8,060 bases of DNA from assembly GCA_002435595.1 (NCBI GenBank), contig DJBL01000145.1:1-8060 (forward strand), written 5' to 3'. Under the pieces are notes generated by a model that had not been told where the DNA came from, did no database searches, and saw only the letters and a program-made list of their open reading frames with translations. A program made the translations under genes and the position numbers. The DNA comes from Stenotrophomonas maltophilia. GTDB taxonomy: Bacteria; Pseudomonadota; Gammaproteobacteria; Xanthomonadales; Xanthomonadaceae. Shown here in pieces: positions 5,948 through 8,060 of the stretch (position 1 is the first letter of the stretch; each line of letters begins with the position of its first letter).

Positions 5948-6771
5948 CAGGCCAGCTTCCGGTACAGGCGCTGCTCGCGCGCGCACGCTTCGAAGGCACC
6001 GGCATGTTCACCGAACTGCAGCGATTCCTTGCTGCCCAGGCCCAGGAACCCGCGGTGCACCAGCGCTTCGTGGAACAGGCCGATGGCACGGTCCTGCAGG
6101 GCGCGCTGGAAGTAGATCAGCACGTTGCGGCAGGACACCAGGTGTACCTCGGAGAACACCGTGTCGGTGGCCAGGCTATGGTCGGCGAACACGATGTTGC
6201 GCTTGAGGCGGCGGTCGAACACCACGCTGCCGTAGCCGCTGCTGTAGTAGTCGGACAACGAACCGGTGCCGCCGGCGGCCAGGTAGTTGCGGCTGAACTG
6301 GGCGATGCGCTCCAGCGGGAACGCGCCGGCCTCGGCCGCCTGCAACGCCTCGGGATTGATGTCGGTGGCATAGATGATGGCGCGGTCCAGCAGCCCTTCT
6401 TCCTGCAGCAGGATCGCCAGCGACCACACCTCCTCGCCCGTGCTGCAGCCGGCGATCCACAACTTGATCGACGGATAGGTGCGCAACACCGGGATGGCAT
6501 GCTCGCGCAGCACCTGGAAGTAGGCCGGGTCACGAAACATCTCCGAGACCTGCACGGTGAAGTACTGCATGGCCTGGGCGAAGGTGTCCGGCTCGTGCAG
6601 CAGGCGATGCTGCAGCGCGCCCATGCTGGGGCAGTCGAACCGCGCCATGGCGTGGCGCATGCGCCGCCGCAGCGAGGCCATCGCATAGTCACGGAAGTCG
6701 TAGTGGTAGCGCTGGTACACCGCCTCCAGCAGCAGGCGCAGTTCCAGGTCGAACAGCTCGGCCTCGTTCAT
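5947..6771 (-). CDS. cheR: CheR-type protein-glutamate methyltransferase
   Basis: A 274-residue S-adenosylmethionine-dependent methyltransferase of the CheR family, which methylates receptor glutamates to form methyl esters. The N-terminal helical domain includes YHYDFRDYAMASLRRRM (22-38). Then come SEMFRDPAYF (76-85), the SAM-binding loop WIAGCSTGEEVWSLAI (105-120), the acidic motif YATDIN (134-139) and SCRNVLIYF (213-221). A segment of about 160-200, where CheR proteins carry the beta-subdomain, contains GGTGSLSDYYSSGYG. I chose the ATG at 6771 because it forms an ATGA overlap with the preceding stop; the frame also has a GTG at 6795. No tetratricopeptide tail or membrane part is present. 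Length is close to classical CheR. Its substrate here is unknown and may be a hybrid kinase rather than a classical chemoreceptor. Confidence 0.94.
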   Translation of the reverse strand: MNEAELFDLELRLLLEAVYQRYHYDFRDYAMASLRRRMRHAMARFDCPSMGALQHRLLHEPDTFAQAMQYFTVQVSEMFRDPAYFQVLREHAIPVLRTYPSIKLWIAGCSTGEEVWSLAILLQEEGLLDRAIIYATDINPEALQAAEAGAFPLERIAQFSRNYLAAGGTGSLSDYYSSGYGSVVFDRRLKRNIVFADHSLATDTVFSEVHLVSCRNVLIYFQRALQDRAIGLFHEALVHRGFLGLGSKESLQFGEHAGAFEACAREQRLYRKLA

Positions 6772-8060
6772 CGACGCGAGCACCACACCCGGCACAGCGA
6801 AACCAGCTTGTCCACGTCGATGGGCTTGGCGATGTAGTCGTTGGCGCCGGCCTGCAGGCAGTGCTCGCGGTCGTCGGGCATGGCCTTGGCGGTCAGCGCG
6901 ATGATCGGCAGGTCGCGCCAGCGCGCGTCGGCGCGGATCTCGCGCATGGCGGTGAGCCCGTCCATCTCCGGCATCATGATGTCCATCAGCACCAGGTCGA
7001 TCTCCGGGCGCAGCTTGTCCAGCGCCTCGCGACCGTTGCGCGCGATCTCCAGGGTGACCCCCAGCGGCTCGAGCACGCTGGACAGGGCGAAGATGTTGCG
7101 CACATCGTCCTCGGCCAGCAGCACGATGCGCCCGTCCAGCACCGCGTCGCGGCGCCGTGCCTCGCGCAGCAGCCGTTGCTGGTCGCTGGGCAGCGATGCC
7201 TCCACGCTGTGCAGGAACAGGGTCACCTCATCGAGCAGGCGCTCGGGCGAGCGCGCGCCCTTGATGATGATGCTCTTGGAGTAACGGCGCAGGCGCTGCT
7301 CCTCGTCGCGGGTCAGCGCGCGTCCGGTGTAGACGATGACCGGGGGGAATGCCACCGCGTCGTTGCCGGCCATGCGCTCGAGCAGGTCGTAGCCGGTGCC
7401 GTCGGGCAGGGTCAGGTCGGTGACCATGCAGTCGAAGGTCGATTCGGCCAGCGCAGCCATCGCCTCGGCGATGGTGCCCACGCCGGTGATTTCCAGCTGG
7501 TCACGCCCCAGCAGCAGCTGCAGGTTGGTGCGCAGTTCGCTGTCATCCTCCACGATCAGCAGGCGGCGCACGTCGCGCTGGCTGGTGGCCTCCAGCTGCT
7601 GGATCGCCCCGACCAGGCGCTCGCGCGTGGCCGGCTTGATCACATAGCCGATCGCCCCCAGCTCCATCGCCACCTGCGAGCGCTCCAACCCGGACACCAC
7701 GTGCACCGGGATATGTCGCGTGGCCGGGTCGCGCTTGAGCCGCTCCAGCACGCTCAGCCCGGACACGTCGGGCAGGCCGATATCCAGCAGGATGCCGTTC
7801 GGACGCAGTTCGCTGGCCAGTGCCAGCGCTTCCTCGGCAGTACCGGCCACCACGCAGTCGAAATCCAGCTCGTGGGCCATCGCCACCAGGGCGCTGGCGA
7901 AGGCCACATCGTCCTCCACCACCAGGATCATGCGCCCGGCGCGGCTGCGCTGGCCGCGGTCATCGACCACGCGCGACGGCGTCGATGGCGCAGCTGCCGC
8001 GGGCGTGGCGTGCGCGCTGCCGCCATGGAACGGCACGACCGCCGCGAGATAGGCAGAGCG
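6768..8060 (-). CDS. C-terminal part of a triple-receiver protein, probably a hybrid histidine kinase (5' end outside window)
   Basis: The frame is open from the window edge with no stop, so the visible 430 residues are a C-terminal fragment. A GTG at 8036 could be read as a start but has no special support. After an Ala/Pro-rich linker (about 10-42) come three receiver domains. Counting from the edge, REC1 (about 43-155) has phospho-acceptor Asp93, Ser123 and Lys142. REC2 (about 165-285) has Asp215, Thr245 and Lys267 in IIIKGARSPERLLDE. REC3 (about 310-430) has Asp360 in LMDIMMPEMDG, Thr390 and Lys412. All three acceptor sites look intact. Such REC-REC-REC tails are typical of large HAMP/GAF hybrid kinases, and residues AYL near the edge could end an ATPase domain, but that part is inferred. 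It leads the cheR-cheB-kinase operon. Confidence 0.88.
   Translation of the reverse strand, partial: RSAYLAAVVPFHGGSAHATPAAAAPSTPSRVVDDRGQRSRAGRMILVVEDDVAFASALVAMAHELDFDCVVAGTAEEALALASELRPNGILLDIGLPDVSGLSVLERLKRDPATRHIPVHVVSGLERSQVAMELGAIGYVIKPATRERLVGAIQQLEATSQRDVRRLLIVEDDSELRTNLQLLLGRDQLEITGVGTIAEAMAALAESTFDCMVTDLTLPDGTGYDLLERMAGNDAVAFPPVIVYTGRALTRDEEQRLRRYSKSIIIKGARSPERLLDEVTLFLHSVEASLPSDQQRLLREARRRDAVLDGRIVLLAEDDVRNIFALSSVLEPLGVTLEIARNGREALDKLRPEIDLVLMDIMMPEMDGLTAMREIRADARWRDLPIIALTAKAMPDDREHCLQAGANDYIAKPIDVDKLVSLCRVWCSRR

Noticed and set aside
5363..6771. A classical chemotaxis operon
   Set aside because: CheR and CheB are present, but no CheA, CheW, CheY-only protein or methyl-accepting receptor is seen, CheB lacks its receiver, and both flanking proteins are of the hybrid kinase type.

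Overview
The window is GC-rich, carries all its genes on the minus strand, and looks like the chromosome of a xanthomonad, most likely a Stenotrophomonas. The main reason is the repeat block at 1-367. Its GTAG-led hairpins (gccgacc-gtt-ggtcggc) match the SMAG/REP-type palindromes known from Stenotrophomonas maltophilia. The species call is an inference from these repeats and from gene types; no search was run.

Layout, right to left in the direction of transcription. First is a signalling operon (8060 down to 4251) whose four reading frames overlap by 4, 1 and 4 bases. It encodes the C-terminal part of a large protein with three receiver domains, still open at the window edge and probably a hybrid histidine kinase. 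It is followed by a CheR-type methyltransferase, a CheB-type methylesterase without a receiver domain, and a soluble REC-HisKA-HATPase kinase. Together these suggest a phosphorelay in which the large protein and the small kinase exchange phosphate with other partners, while CheR and CheB add and remove methyl groups on an unknown target. No receptor, CheA or CheW is visible here.

Next is a GC-rich hairpin gap, then mntR (manganese-responsive repressor), which overlaps tadA (wobble adenosine deaminase) by 8 bases. These are followed by orn (oligoribonuclease), an EcsC-family protein and an Old Yellow Enzyme family reductase. They are housekeeping or stress-type genes on one strand with gaps of about 50-115 bases, some holding small hairpins.

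The left end (1-377) has no credible gene. It holds a five-copy tandem array of about 60-bp units, each with one SMAG-like hairpin, then an oppositely oriented hairpin followed by short 17-bp tandem part-copies that stop ten bases from the reductase stop codon. The alternating variants and changing C-tract lengths suggest recent unequal duplication. I see no tRNA, rRNA, CRISPR array, insertion sequence or phage gene. The most notable items are the methylation/phosphorelay operon and the higher-order structure of the repeat array; neither is clearly a wholly new system.
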